Assembly (NCBI GenBank): GCA_013398955.1
Contig: VWPU01009679.1
Location: 62,001 to 126,000, forward strand
Direction of reading: 5' to 3'
DNA from: Callaeas wilsoni
Lineage: Eukaryota > Chordata > Aves > Passeriformes > Callaeidae
DNA: 64,000 nucleotides
A model generated the notes under the pieces. That model was not told the DNA's origin and searched no databases. It saw nothing but the letters and a program-made list of their open reading frames with translations. How positions within the stretch are numbered: position 1 is the first letter of the stretch; the number at the start of each line of letters is the position of its first letter. Positions 35,662-49,101 of this stretch are shown piece after piece. The translations under genes and the position numbers were made by a program.

Positions 35662-36668
35662 GAAAAAAATATAAGCTCACAGTTGCATTTAATTAAAGAG
35701 AGCATGAAAATAATTTTAAAACCAATTTTGGATACTAATGTGTGCGTGTTACACTAAGGGCAAAGGGGCAAGAATTGGAAAAAGGGAGTGCTTTAAGTCA
35801 CTTGATTTTTAAATCTGAGGTCAGATAGCACACAGATTTGCAAAAACTGCATGGTTCCTCCTTGTGTGAATAAGTCTCACTCAGCACCACATTTTCAGTA
35901 CACTAACCCACTGACTTTAGTTTCAGAGGGAAAAAAAGTTGCACAAGTTTGTAATTTCTCATGAAGAACAGTTTAATATGTCAAAGACCTCCGGCCAAAG
36001 CTATCCTTCATTTCATGTTGTCTGGGCATAAGTATGTCCCCATTTTCCACTAGGTGATATATTTTCAAGGAAAACTGCATGATACTATGTAAATTTACTA
36101 CATCTGCTTTGATATGTGTTCAAGGTCATGTTGGTTCTTTCTGACTCAAGGGAATATTGCTACAAAAGGGCTGAGTACAGGAAGAAAGAGATGTATTCAA
36201 AAGGGCAAGTTAAAATAGAAGAAAAATTGTAAGAATGATTTTAAAATTATGAGGTCTTATCTTCAATAAAAAAATAGAACTAAAAATCTTTCTAGATGTC
36301 AGAATATGTAATTTTAAGATCTTTTATAACACGAATGAACATGAACAGTGGACTCTTCATTAACCTTCAGCATCATTTGATTGAACAAGTACTTTCAGTT
36401 CTGTACTTTCTGTCTGACTGTACATTGCATATATGTATATGCCCATACGAACCACACCAAAGCGTTGGCATGCTCTTAGGTGAAACAGCACATAAACTGA
36501 GAATATGAACTTCATTTTTTTAAAGAGTAAACACTGAATCTATCTGCCATCAATCCTTAATACTACTCAGAACTGAGTAAAAAGTGAGGAGGCTGAAAAC
36601 TAAGCCAAACATTTCCCAGTGACACTATTTTGAGGAGTTGGGATGATGAAGCAAAGCCCTATGCCATT

Positions 36669-36690
36669 GGGGGGCAGGGGGAGGGAAGGG
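36669..36690 (+). other. G-quadruplex motif
   Basis: Four G runs of six, five, three and three, with loops CA, A and AA, fit the canonical G3+N1-7 pattern. Very short loops favour a stable parallel quadruplex. It stands alone in AT-rich DNA with no promoter in view. Confidence 0.8.
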
Positions 36691-36721
36691 TTTTTACATT
36701 GCCAAAACATACAAACTTCCT

Positions 36722-36753
36722 GTAAAGAGAGGTTCGGGTAAAGAGAGTGTCGG
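36722..36753 (+). repeat. 16-bp tandem doublet
   Basis: Two adjacent 16-bp units share GTAAAGAGAG and TCGG and differ at two positions. It begins 32 bp after the G-quadruplex motif and adds two CpG sites to a CpG-poor region. Confidence 0.85.
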
Positions 36754-39700
36754 GTGTGTTATTACATATTCACAGAAGAAAATAAGACCAACAGAAGGCA
36801 AGTTCAGCAAAAAAATGGTGTCAATGATTTTGAATCTATTGAGAGTTGGTGGAAAGATGCAATTTTCAGCATCACTGAAAGGATGCTTCCACCTTTCATT
36901 ATTTTGCCATGGAAAGTGATATATCACTGTATTTCTGTCAGTTAACATCTAAATCTGCTGATACTGGTAACAACATAATCATACTTGCCCTTATACATTA
37001 CAGAGCACAAGACCACCAGAGTATGAGATTTTGGTGACTGCTGCAGATCAGCTATTATCTGGATAAAGAGTGCATGTCACTAATTGGCAGAATCAGTCAG
37101 AAGGGCTTCAGAAACAAACACAGTACATAGCCCAGACGTTCATTTAGTCATCTCTGCCTTCTTTCTTCTCTTTCTTATTTTTTCATTCTTTTCTAAACAT
37201 CAGAAATCTTACAAAACATAGGGTGGGAGCTAAAATGTCACATGCCTTTTGAGATAATTTTAGAGCAACTTACTCTTACCCTCATCAACCTGTTAAAAAT
37301 CAGTACTTGTTTTTTTATTTTGACATATATTTTGTTTGATTGGGTTTTGTTTGTATTGCTTTTTTTCTCATTTGGAATGAAGATGATAAGGGTATATCCT
37401 TTTAAAAAACCATATTATTACCATTTAAACAGATATATTGATTTCACTGTAAATTTATCTTGTTTCCTCCATAGGCATGGAAGAAATCAAAGGATACTGT
37501 CAGCTTTCTGCTGATGATTTAAAAACTCCTGCTAATGGATAGTGCAGTGAAATTACATTTTCTCTCCCTCTTCCTCTTTGTCTAAGTACTATTAACAGGT
37601 GTTAGATTTCTTCGGTAGGGAGAAAAAGGGCCACTATAATGAATGCATTAATTTTTTATCATCTGATTTGTTTTCTTCTTGTAAAGCTATGGTTTTGGCA
37701 ATGATAAAAACATTCCTAGCAGTAGACCACAGGTAGGGAGCATTGCTATTCATTGGTAAACACAAAGTTGATTATCACAAGAATTTAGATGTGTTTGCTG
37801 TACGTAAACATAGATCTACAACAATTATTTTCCATAAGTTTATTTAGACTACTGATGCTTGTTAGACACATTATGTGGAACTAAATTGTATGAACACGAA
37901 ATACATTATTCCAGCACAGGACTTCTCAGAGAACACAGTATTTTACTTTCTTTTGTTGTGGAGGTAAACACCCATTTCACTGAGAGAATTACACTGATCT
38001 GAAACCAGCACAACAAAGGAACATTATATTTAAGGTCCTAAGGTGCTAAAATTTTTTGAACTCTTAATCTCTTTTAAACTCTGATCTGACCACAGGCAAA
38101 ATGCAAACTAAACCTTCATTTTGTATTAGCCTGTACTTCATTTATGCTACTGCACAAATACAGCCTGTTGCTACCAAAAGGGAACTCACAAATCATATAT
38201 AATATCAGATAGTTAATTGCTACTTTTCATAGCTGAGAAAAATGTACATTAGTTAATGTTATGGGAGATTTGCTATATCAGTTAGTCTCTGCAATTTTTA
38301 TCATACCTGTGTTGATTATAGCATAAAGTTGGTATTTCAAAAAGCCATGAGAGGCAGCTAGCAGACTGCTTTAAAACTATTCAAATGTCAAATTTCTGAT
38401 TTACTGTAATGCAGATGCTAGTTTTAAAAGCTGGTAGGAGAGTGAATTTTTGCATGTTCGTACATTAACAAGCAATACTTTCTACCTCTCTTAATGACAT
38501 ATAGTACTATATAGCTTCTTGAAAACAGTACACTGCTGCCTTCAATGTTCCAAATATTCCCAATTCAATGTTGACAAGACAACATTTCAGAAGCTCTACA
38601 AAAGCTATTAGTCTACAGATATTTGGTAGGAACTCTTGCATATTCTGAAAACAGCTAGCAAATATTTCCAAGGGAGCCAATTGCACCCATGGGAAAAGAG
38701 TTGGGGTTACACCACCACTGACCTCATTCATCATTTACTGACAGTGGCCTAGATAAAGTTTGCAGTTTTTCTTGTAAATGCTGCTTTGCTGCTTTGGGAA
38801 GTATAAATGCACCAGGTGCGGTGACTCAGTTTCAGACTAACCCATTGCTTCAAACCAACAAGTAAAGTATATACTTTTCACCAGTTGCACGCAGCCCATA
38901 TGAACATATTAAAAAAATCACATAAAGAAATCTACATATGTGATGATGATTTTTTTGTTTTGGATCCTGAGCATATGATTATATGGTTTCATTATTAATT
39001 TTACCTGCATCATGTCCTGGATCTGTGCCCTCCAATCTTCTTTGAACTGTTTAACTAGAACACCCTTGGACACTCTGATTTTCTGAGATGCTAACACGAT
39101 TTAATTACTTAGATATACCAATAACTACAATATAAAGACTTAGTAATGACATATTTACAAATGACAATAGGAACAAAATGTGTCTTTGCTCAGTTTCCCA
39201 ACTACACTGCTGACTGAAAAAAAAGTTTTCTCTTTTCTCTTACCTCCTTATTACCCCAGAAACTGTTAACAAATTAATCAAGAGTTTCTTATATAAAGGA
39301 AGTAGAGTCCTTCCCACACTGATGGACTTTAATAGCAATTATATTTGTATTCTTAGGCTAATGCCCATCACAATATTATCTAAGTATTCTCCAAAGAGTC
39401 AAAGTGACTTATGACAAGAAGTATAATTTCCACTTTTCTGACTCAGTATCTTCTTTGCTGATAAAGTATTTTTAACTTGCTTTCTATTTCCTTGTGCCTT
39501 TTTACTTCTATTTTTTTTTGTGCATTTATATTTAGCATGTCTTAAAGGAATAAAAATAGAAGAGAACACTACCCGTTTTACAAGGATATTTTCGTACATA
39601 AATGTTCTCCATGCACAACTAAAACCGTAGAAAAAATGCGACTGCACAGGATGTGAAGGCAGCTTGCCAAACAGAATGTATTCAGTTAGAGGTGAGACCA

Positions 39701-42700
39701 TGCATGTGTTAAAATTTTAGCCTGTTTAGCCACTTGGTGCTAACGGTAGATAAGCAGATAAAAACCTTTTGCTTCTGAAGAATTCTGAATACAGAGTTTA
39801 GTGTATGAAATGAATTGAGACTTCCTCCTTGCATCCTTTCACGTCTCCTTATAGACCACCTTGAAATACAGAATCATAATCACCACAAATTATATACTTC
39901 TCCTCCCCTGCTATCTCCTACGCTCCAGACAGTGGTCCCAGAGTGAACGATAAAGTAAAATACCAGCCACATTTTATTCGGGATTTCACCACATAAGAAA
40001 ATGAAGACGGAAGCTGTAGTTTGACTGTACAGCTTCTCCTCTGTGGGAAACATAAAAAGTGTGATTTCTGTGCAGCCTTAGCCACATCCCTTCCACCACA
40101 CTGCAAACATTTCTGACAGGTGAATTGTCAATGGGACAGGACTGCTGTTCCTGAAACATCCTACCCTGTAAATCAGCATAAATGGAGCATATATGAACCA
40201 TATTCTGAAAATGGTAAAATAATGGCTTTTCCTGATAATTCCCAGCATATATTTAACTGTGTTCTAGTCTGAACTAAGCATTCCTCTGAAACTTCAGTAT
40301 GACGCCACTAGATTTGTTCACCTTTGCTTCATTACAGGATTACAAAATAGTGTTGTGATTTTGTTTACAAACTGTTTGATTCTGTTATATTATTTTTAAG
40401 TGTTTGTTTGCTTGTGTTTCTTTATTGTTGGTTTTAAGTTGCTTTCAAGCTAATTTTTATTCAGTTTCATTTGAGTAAGTGGTAATTAAAAGAAACAAAA
40501 GCCATAAAAATATTTTTCTTCTTAAATTTCATTTTGAAAATTATTTTTTTTTATAAGCACATATAGAAATGCAATACTTTTGCCTAACTACTCACTATTC
40601 ATGTGGCATTTTTCATATGAAACTACTATTTTTATTTTTCTTAGCCTTTTCACTCAGCCTTATTTCACAAATGTTTGTCGTTTTGTCTTCCTGAACTGCT
40701 AATTATCTCTTTGTAGATTCATCTTTTGCATTGCAGGTTGGACCTTCCATTTCTGTATTCTTTAAACATTCAGGAATTCACATAGCTATTAAACTCATCA
40801 TGCAACAGTAAAGACTTTTTCTTGCTCTCATGTTTTTCTTTTGCAAGATGTACAACCTCTGCTATGATGTTAGAAGGCTACTTCTTCAATATCCAGCAAG
40901 ATATTGAACCATTATGTCTAAAGTTAATGTGTAGCTCTATGAAAGGAAAAAACAAATCCTGAGAAAAATGTATCCAAAAAGAATTTAAATGAAAGTCAAA
41001 TGTGAACATTATCATAAATGTTAGGAGATAAAGCTCTATAATTAAACTACCCTTAAAAACAGTGCCGTAAAATATTCTCATAGTATCTTAAATAAAGGTC
41101 ATATATTGATATAAATCACTCTTTTGAAAACTTCATTGCTATGTGAGATTGAAGTTTCAAAAGAATGCATTGGTGCACACTGATTAACACCACAGATTTT
41201 GATTAATCTTTGGTAATTACACTTATCCCATAACTGGTGGTAGTCACCCAAACCTGATCATGTAGGCTCCATATTTAGTCAAGAGAGAAAGACTGACACC
41301 TCCAGAGCAATTTTACACTATTGGCAGTATTAGAGAATCTGCTTTGGAGCAACAGAAAGGCTTTAACAATATTCAGTGTTTACTTTTAAGGCAGTGGATT
41401 GAAAGAATTCCCTGACATCTCAGATCAAAATCTTTTCTTGATAGTTTCCCACTCACTTAATTAAATGTCTACAGCAATCTGGTGCTAAAATGTTTCTCAT
41501 ATAAAACATAAGCTGCAAAACTGAAGGTAAGTATCCCCCTCACCACAATTCTAGACACAAAAGATTTGCAAAAGCTAACAACTCCTGAAAGCAAGCATTG
41601 CATCAGGCTCTAATTATCCACAGCCACACTAAGGACAGTAGGCTGTTGGGTTAAACCTTCCTTCTATTGCTCTGTCTCGCTGCTCTCAGCAGGTACTGCA
41701 ATGGACAGAAAGTCATTTCAACCATTGTGTTTTACATGGGTTTTTGTTCCTGTATTATAACTATTTTGCAGTTAAATAGAAGACTTCATTCTTTAGGACT
41801 ATCATTTGAGGTCTCAGAAGCATAAGGTTCATCGAAATGTGTAAATGGGGGAAAAATACAGAGTAATTAAATTAACTATGAATTTTGCTACTAATGTGGC
41901 TACAATTGCATCCTGCTCATCTTTTTTCAATAATCATTGCCAATTTCAGTTAGAAAATAGATATGAAGACATAAAATTAAAAAAAAAAAATTAAAAAAGT
42001 AGATTCCTTACCGATTTAGAGCTTAAAATGTGATCTGCATGTATTTTATGCAACAGTGAGGGAAAGACAGTTGTTTTTGTCTTCCAATCAGAAAATAAAG
42101 ATACAGAATTCACAACTTGAACCCCTTTGTTCTTGTCCCAGTTGCTTTTTGCCGGCTCAGGATCATGAGCAACACACAAGTTGTGTCAGCCAGCAAATAA
42201 GATCATAAAGGGGAAAATATGCAAAGAGAAGTATTGCTTACAAGAACAGCAGCTATCATTTTCAATAATTTCCAATCTATGCTAATAATTAGATCCTTTA
42301 AAAGTGTAGATGGTAGCAATGGAAATGTATGTCCACTATCAAATTATTATTATACTGCTAGGTTATTTGAAATTTCAGCTTGAAAGAATTGTGCAACAAC
42401 TTCAATGACAAAAAAAAAGAAGTATGTATTATAAAGTAAAAACCAATTCAAAGTCTCAAACCTTCTCAGCAGAGAGGGAAATATATTAAAAAATTTTCTC
42501 TGCTTCCAGCTAGCAATGCTCATAAAAATATCATATGCTAAACTACTAGAGGTCATCTTCAAATGCCAGAAACAGTAATATTAGACCCTGATGACACCTT
42601 CTATGCTTCTCTTGGTGTACATAACATTACAATATAATTCATACTTGTCACTTCAGTGAGATGGATCTTGCTCTTCCTATTTGAATGTTACAAACAGGAA

Positions 42701-45014
42701 AGTAATAATGAATTGCATTTGAACAAGTTGTAGCTACTAACATTGATATGGCAAAAGAGCTGTTTTAGAACTGGACTAAAATGTCATTTTTGTAACAAGT
42801 TTCCTCTAAATTACCTAAATACTTGACTTTCATTGCCAGTAATTTTTATAATTTCCAAGCTTTCAAGAATTCAATAATTTCAATTATTTCAATAACTTAA
42901 TTTTTTGCTTGTTTTGTTGGATGTGACTCCTATGGTTTATTTATACTTTCTGGCTAAAAGAAGGAATATGACTAGTACAAAGAGACTGCAGAGAAAGAAT
43001 GCAGTATCATTTATTTTTTAGCTACTGAGAGAAATTCCACCACTTCTTCATACTTCCTTTTCAAAAGCAAGGTCATAAGATTGTTATCAGACCAGTGAGA
43101 TAGCTATGAAGCCCATCTTCAAAACTGTCTTCTCTGTCAGAATGGTCAAAGAAGTTTTTGTAATCTTTGAAATCAGTGTAGTTGCACTAATTTGTAAATC
43201 CCTCCTTACTTTTAGAGAATGTTTCGGGTGTTAAAAACAATATAATGTATGAGGTTCTGCTTACTAGTATTCCATTAACTCAAAGGGAGATTGTCTCTTT
43301 AAAACTAGAAAGCAAATTCAGAATAAATTCGGTCTAATCAAGTTATCTTTGCACCTTCAAAAGTCAATATCACACCTTCAGCTCACTGGGAAGAACTATT
43401 TCACTTTACTATCACCTCATCTCTCATCATCAACTGACAATTCATGGAAGGCAAGCAATTCCTGGGGGTTGTTCCACTGCTTTTAATCTCTGGATATTGT
43501 GGCAGCCTTATCTGCGAATTTTCCTACATTGCCTAGCTCCTCAAACTTTCAACATGATTTCAGCAAGATTTTGATTGATATTTTAATTTTCTTTATTGAA
43601 ATATAATATATGAAGGGAAAGGAATCTTTTAAGCTTCCAACGAAAAATGAAATTATATCTACATCGTCATAGGGAGCTAACTTCCTATTAATACAATTGT
43701 ATTTGACATTTCCATTAAAAAATCTTCTAGTGTTATATTATTATGTCTGTGACAGCTCACTGTGGGTTCTATGGTTACATACTGATTTTAGATTATCACT
43801 TTACTGCATTTCTTTTAACATACATAAGAGGTCTGCTTTAGAGAAACATTAATTTGTTCCTGCTCTAAAGGGGTAATGAAAAGATATTTACTGAATTCAA
43901 TTAAACTTTTGCATAATAAGTATGATGTTTTTAATTTAAAGAAATTTAAAGAACCTCACGCTTAAGGGAAAATGAAATTAAGCTCCAAAGTGGTATAAAA
44001 CATTTTGCTAATTTTATTAGCCAGTTAAATGTAGGATTTTGGACAATGTAAAGGAATACCTCTCAAGAGACACTATGAAACATAGGAAGCCAGGCATAAG
44101 TGAAAAAGGAATATGCAAGGAAAGGCACTAGACTGGCAAAACAAAATCCCAGAAACAGCTAGGTTTTGCTTAAATTCTCAAGGATATGATTTCTGTCATG
44201 TTCCCATCATAAAACTCTTTTAAGCACGCACACCGGCACAGAAAACAAAGCCTTAGGTTTCAAAATCATGAGACCTTTATACATGTATAACAATACAGAT
44301 TTTGACTTCAGTAGCAGCATATGATTTCAAGTAGTACCTTATAAAGCAACTCAGACAAAAATTTAAAGAGTGTTAACAGTAACATCACAAGGTCAGGTAG
44401 GTATCTCAATAGCAAAAATTAGTTTTCATAGAGTATCATTAATACACAAATTATTTATTCCGCTACATGATATATTCTGTCTGGGAGCTTGACCTCTGCA
44501 TTGCCATCTGGTGATTGCAAATTTTGCAAAAAACAGTGCGCCAACCTCAGATTTTTGCTTGTTCAGAAGATTATCCTTTCTACATTATTTAACTACCTGT
44601 CATTTGACCTTGTCTTGAAAATCGTCGTATGCTTCTCATGTCACTGCATTCACTGTTGACAGCTGGTGTTTATCACTAGAAGCTGTGGGGGGAAAATTAC
44701 TCAGTGTACAGCCTAGCCCACTTACAAAAGCAGATCAAATAAAACATAAATAGAAATGAGGAGTCCCTAAATACCAGCAGCTAACACTTTGCCAAATAGA
44801 GGGAATGTAGAGTGGTTAGATCAGGTTTCAGTGTACGGCTGCTGTCAGCATTCCTACTGCTCAAGAAAACAGCTGAATTGGTACCTGTGGTTTCTAAAGC
44901 ACCAGCTTTAAAATATGTCAAAATGCAGCATGTTAGTCCGCAGTACAGCTATTTTCTGTGGTGGGCGAAAACCTAAACAAGGTAGTGAGTGATCACTGTT
45001 TGTCCCACACTTGT

Positions 45015-45098
45015 AATCATCCATTACTGGGAACTGTCAAGACAAATTCTGGGCTAGACAGACCTCTGCGCTCAGCCGTATGGCTGCTCCTCTGTTGT
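45015..45098 (+). mobile_element. CR1: ancient CR1 3' tail, sense
   Basis: The block 'tactgggaactgtcaagaca' followed by 'ctgggctagacagacctctg' and 'ctcagccgtatggctg' matches the conserved tail of old amniote (turtle/archosaur-type) CR1: tgggctagatggaccttt, ctgacccagtatggctgttc. The element is strongly decayed, and the bases after 'gctcctctgttgtga' leave the consensus. It represents a much older CR1 lineage than the copies at 11.4 or 59.1 kb. Confidence 0.7.
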
Positions 45099-47544
45099 GA
45101 TAAAACACCTGTCAGATGCAGAAAGCAGCATCAGGATGCTGATATGGGGGACATCTTACTCCAGGTGTGAAATACAATCCCAGACCTGGCCAAGCTTGCT
45201 TAGTAAAACTACACTGCATGTTTTCACTTAAAGGCATCAGCCCTTGTATCATAGACAAATACAGGACTTTACCCTTTGGTAACTGCAGATATACCTGGTT
45301 GCAACTCAGTGGGGTATCTAGCTGAGTTCCTGCCAACCTTTTCATACTGATGACATGAGCTGCTAGAATAGCCATATTTCAGTGAAGGTACAACAGATTA
45401 CTATATTTAGTTTTCATATTTATATGTGTAGTTTATTTTGAAAGCTCACTAGTGTTGTGTAGGAGCAGAAGGGAAAACTTTTAAAACAGTTTAAATTCTG
45501 TTCCTATACTTGGGAGTCCCTCTCCTTCACTAGCACCAATCAATGTGCATTATCTTCTTTAGAACCCATTGACCCAATTTCACCTGTCATCTGAAAGATA
45601 TGAATTACATACTCAGGGGGCTAAAAAGAACTCTATGGGTGGAAATTAAAATCTAATAAGGGACTTAATGCAAAGACAATACCCTCCTCTTATGTAGTAC
45701 CTGATTATGGATCAGAGGCTTGTTGGGAAACAATGCGAAATATTGCAAAATCTTCATCTAAAAGAGTATAAAAGAACTTACATTCTTCCATGAATGCCCA
45801 ATTCATGACAGCTAGGTAGTTCTTTCTTTTGACACAATAAAGCTTTTGACACATTAAAGAGAATGTGAAATTATATGCTCTCCAATAAGCTTTAGTTCCA
45901 CTTTCTTGACTCATCTTATTTTGTTTATATTACACCTGATTTAGACTTTCAAACTGTTTCTGGCACCGTGAAGCCTGCCTTGCTTCTGCAGAACAACGAA
46001 AGACTAATTCTATATCCAACCATAAAATTAATTAGGCTTTATGAAAAATTCTTGGATTATCACACAAATAATTAAGCTGGGACGGGCAGGCATTACTTTG
46101 AACATGCAAAGCTGCAAAACTACAGAAGGGTGTGCATTGCATGGCATTTATACAGCAGTACTAACTCTGAGGGGCTCAGCCACTGAAACCGTGTATGATA
46201 ATACTCATGCAGCACTTTCTCCTGGTCGCTAAAACTAGAACGAAGAAGGGATAAAGAAATGATTGATGAGTATTCTTGCACATTAAAGGCTAGTGGGTTC
46301 ACTCACATGTGACTTTCAATAGATTTTTCAATCTTGTGGACTGTGGGCTTGTGGAAAGTGAACAAGTGGCGCAGAATGCAATTCCTGTTGTAGGAAATAA
46401 ATAGAAGTTTTAATACTTTTTTAAAAATATGCTCATCTGAATAGCACGATCTTTAGGATGACCCTGTGTATCTGGTTCTGTCATTAAATATGCTAAAAGT
46501 ATTCCATAAGAAAGAAAATAGCTATTAATTAACAAGATTTTGAAAATATCATTGGCAAAAACATCCCACTGCCTTTCCATTTGCTTACAGAAAAGAAGTT
46601 TTGGAAACGTGCGTCACTAGCAAAAAATTTGCATTTCACACAATGCTTCAAACATACTTTTAAAAGAGGAAATAACACTTGTATGTTTCCTTGAAATAAA
46701 TTTAAGTCTTCTCAAATAACATTTTGATTAATTACATGTAAATGAATTCTAAGTTTATAAAGGGATTTCTTCAGTTGTCAAGGTGATTTTTAACTAGCAT
46801 AAAATGAGAGTCTCTTTCCTGGTTTGCATCAGTACTTGTGCTGCTACTGGAGAAACTACAGTTCATCTTCATAAGGCTAACTTGATGCTTTAAGTATTTA
46901 TGTAGTTTATTCAAATATAGAAATTAGGAAAATAAACACTACAGAACTTGTCTGTTTTTATGTAAGAAATAGTGCTACCAACTCACAGCATCTAAATTCA
47001 TGTTGGATGAATCATGAGCAACATAATAAAGAATTTAGTTATTGTTCCTGTATAAACCATGGCTAGACACAGCAGCAACATCATCTGAAAAGTGCAAGTT
47101 TGACCAGACAGCTTTAGCTTCCTGACAAAACCTTCAAATGTCTCAGCTCATCTTTCTAGGAAATTTTCAACATTAAATTATTTAATTCATCTAAAAAAAA
47201 CCCCATCTGGCATATGATAATTGTGATATTTTCTTACAAATATGAATCCAATTTTGTTTTTAACTAACACAAGTAATAAAGGCAGATCTAGAATCAGATT
47301 TAATTAGATGACAACATTACATGCTGCTGAGCTCTGATTATCAGCAAAAAGCAGTCATTTTTTTGTATGTATTTGGGCTATAATTAAAAAGCTTAGGCAT
47401 GTGGGATGAAATTAGCAAATACAAGGGAATGTTTGTCTTCTTCAGTAGACCAATATTTCATTCACTTTTTTTTTCATGGGGTTTAGATTCCCATGTCAGT
47501 TCCAAAATCTGTGAACTCTCCTTTCAGTGTTCTCTTCACAGAGG
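45099..47544. other. unique AT-rich noncoding DNA
   Basis: No gene or repeat recognised between the two ancient CR1 tails. Short ORFs only. Confidence 0.55.
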
Positions 47545-47640
47545 TTTAAGATTTAAAGGCCAGAAGGAACTCTTGCAGTCATCTGGTCTTTTCATAACAC
47601 AGGCTATAAAAAAGTCATGCAGTAATTCAGGAATTAAGGG
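47545..47640 (-). mobile_element. CR1: ancient CR1 3' tail, antisense
   Basis: The plus strand reads 'gatttaaaggccagaaggaa', 'gcagtcatctggtctttt', 'cataacacaggctataaa' and 'cagtaattcaggaatta'. This follows in order the reverse complement of the old amniote CR1 tail (ttctaaggccagaagggacc, tgatcatctagtctgacctc, tataacacaggccatagaa, aataattcctg). It lies about 2.5 kb from a related ancient tail in the opposite orientation; they are separate fragments, not one element. Confidence 0.78.
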
Positions 47641-48010
47641 CTTCATTTCTTAGGGTTATTGTATGTGTCTGAGAAAAAGGTCGTGGCTTGAATTCGAAGT
47701 CATGGTGCAACTACCATATCATTGAACACATTTTCCCAGAGACTTCATATTGCCTTTATCTAGACTGATCTTTTATCTAAGTTTCAGTTTCCATATACAT
47801 GCTATTTTTACTTCTGCTATATTACAGAACTGTTTATTGCCCAAAGTAATTTGGATCAAATTTTTTTTGAGCCTTAGAATGAGACACCCTTCACTTTTTA
47901 TTTGTTAAACTGGAGATTTATTTCAAATTCATAATATGAGAGATAAATCTGAATTTAACCATTCTTTTAATCCTCACATAATTTATCTCCATCAACAGCT
48001 TTTACAGCAT

Positions 48011-48056
48011 CATCACCAAAACGGAATGTAGAACATCGCCAAAACGGAATGTAGTA
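48011..48056 (+). repeat. 23-bp tandem doublet
   Basis: Two adjacent 23-bp units share CCAAAACGGAATGTAG and differ at two positions (catcAcc/catcGcc; gaa/gta). A decayed third start, 'cttcaccaa', follows. Confidence 0.88.
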
Positions 48057-48509
48057 CTTCACCAACAATGTCACTGATGCTGAATGCTAAGTAATACTCC
48101 TTCTGTAGTCCTGCATTGGTAACGAATTTTCAAGGCTGACCTCAAGATCCTTTTAAGTGTGATTACATATGAGGACACATCTAGCAGGTACAACATTCAA
48201 TGTTAATTTTGATAAAATTTTAAAATATATTTAACTGCACTATAGTAGATACTCATCAAATAAAACTGCAGTTCTAAGATCAAAGATAACTGATCATTCC
48301 ATTGTTATTTCTTCTCTATTTGGTATTTCTCTTTTCTTTTCTTCATTTTTTTTTCTGTTTAATTTTCTCCCAGGTTAGAAAAAGGTACTGAATAATGTCA
48401 AATCACAGGCCCCATTTTATAATACACCACTCTTGTAACACCTAAGTCATCCAAATGCTATTTCAGAATTTATTAGTACCAAAAAAAAGTTGTTTGATTC
48501 TGGTTTTTT

Positions 48510-48532
48510 GTTTGTTTGTTTGTTTGTTTTTT
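48510..48532 (+). repeat. (GTTT)n microsatellite
   Basis: Five GTTT units within a T-rich stretch. Confidence 0.9.
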
Positions 48533-49084
48533 AATATTCTGCCTTTTTAGGAGGAGCACTGTAGCCCTTCTGCTTGTCCACTTCTTGGAAGAATTTGACA
48601 GGACTTTCCATCCATGCTTTTTCTTTGTCAAAGCAATTTTCACGCTGAAACCCTTCTGCTACTTCAATACCCTCTTCTCCCTTGGAGATAAGTCACAAGC
48701 CACAGCAACCTCAATCCCCCATAAACTTGGGGACGGCACTTCAACAGCTAAAAAAGGCCTGAAGCATTCTTCATCCTCACCAATTCCACATATGAAACCT
48801 GTCCAAGCAAAACAAGTGTAGAAGAACATCCTTTGCCCCAAAATGCAGCAAAAGAGTATGTTTTTCCTACATGGTGGATTGAGAGGTACTTGAGAGACCA
48901 GATAAAGATGACAATCAGATTCAAAATGAATGTAATTTACTAAGTACATGAGTCTGCAACTAATCTGGTTGAAATATCACTAATTTCTTCTTACAGGAAC
49001 TAAGCCTGTGTGCATACAGTGTATGACTGACTTCAGTTATTTAAAGAACTGGGCAACATTTCAGGTTTTATTTAACCATCTTAA

Positions 49085-49101
49085 TTTTTTTTTTTTTTTT
49101 T
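49085..49101 (+). repeat. 17-base T run
   Basis: A homopolymer T run. I found no retroposed gene body on either side that would make it a poly(A) tail on the minus strand. Confidence 0.85.

Larger units (their letters stand above)
35662..45014. other. unique AT-rich noncoding DNA
   Basis: No gene, RNA or recognisable transposon. It holds the G-quadruplex motif (36669-36690), the 16-bp doublet (36722-36753), an 11-bp palindrome (GCACCAGGTGC) near 38810, and A-rich runs near 41980-41998 and 42410. ORFs are short and without domains. Confidence 0.5.

Noticed and set aside
37242..37514. 90-codon hydrophobic ORF
   Set aside because: Same reason: a T-rich stretch with Phe/Leu/Ile bias and no family resemblance.
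47690..47720. tRNA T-arm-like 'gaattcgaagt'
   Set aside because: No B-box consensus GGTTCGANTCC, acceptor stem or A box nearby.
49085..49101. T run as the tail of a minus-strand processed pseudogene
   Set aside because: No recognisable coding sequence or polyadenylation signal arrangement follows on the minus strand.
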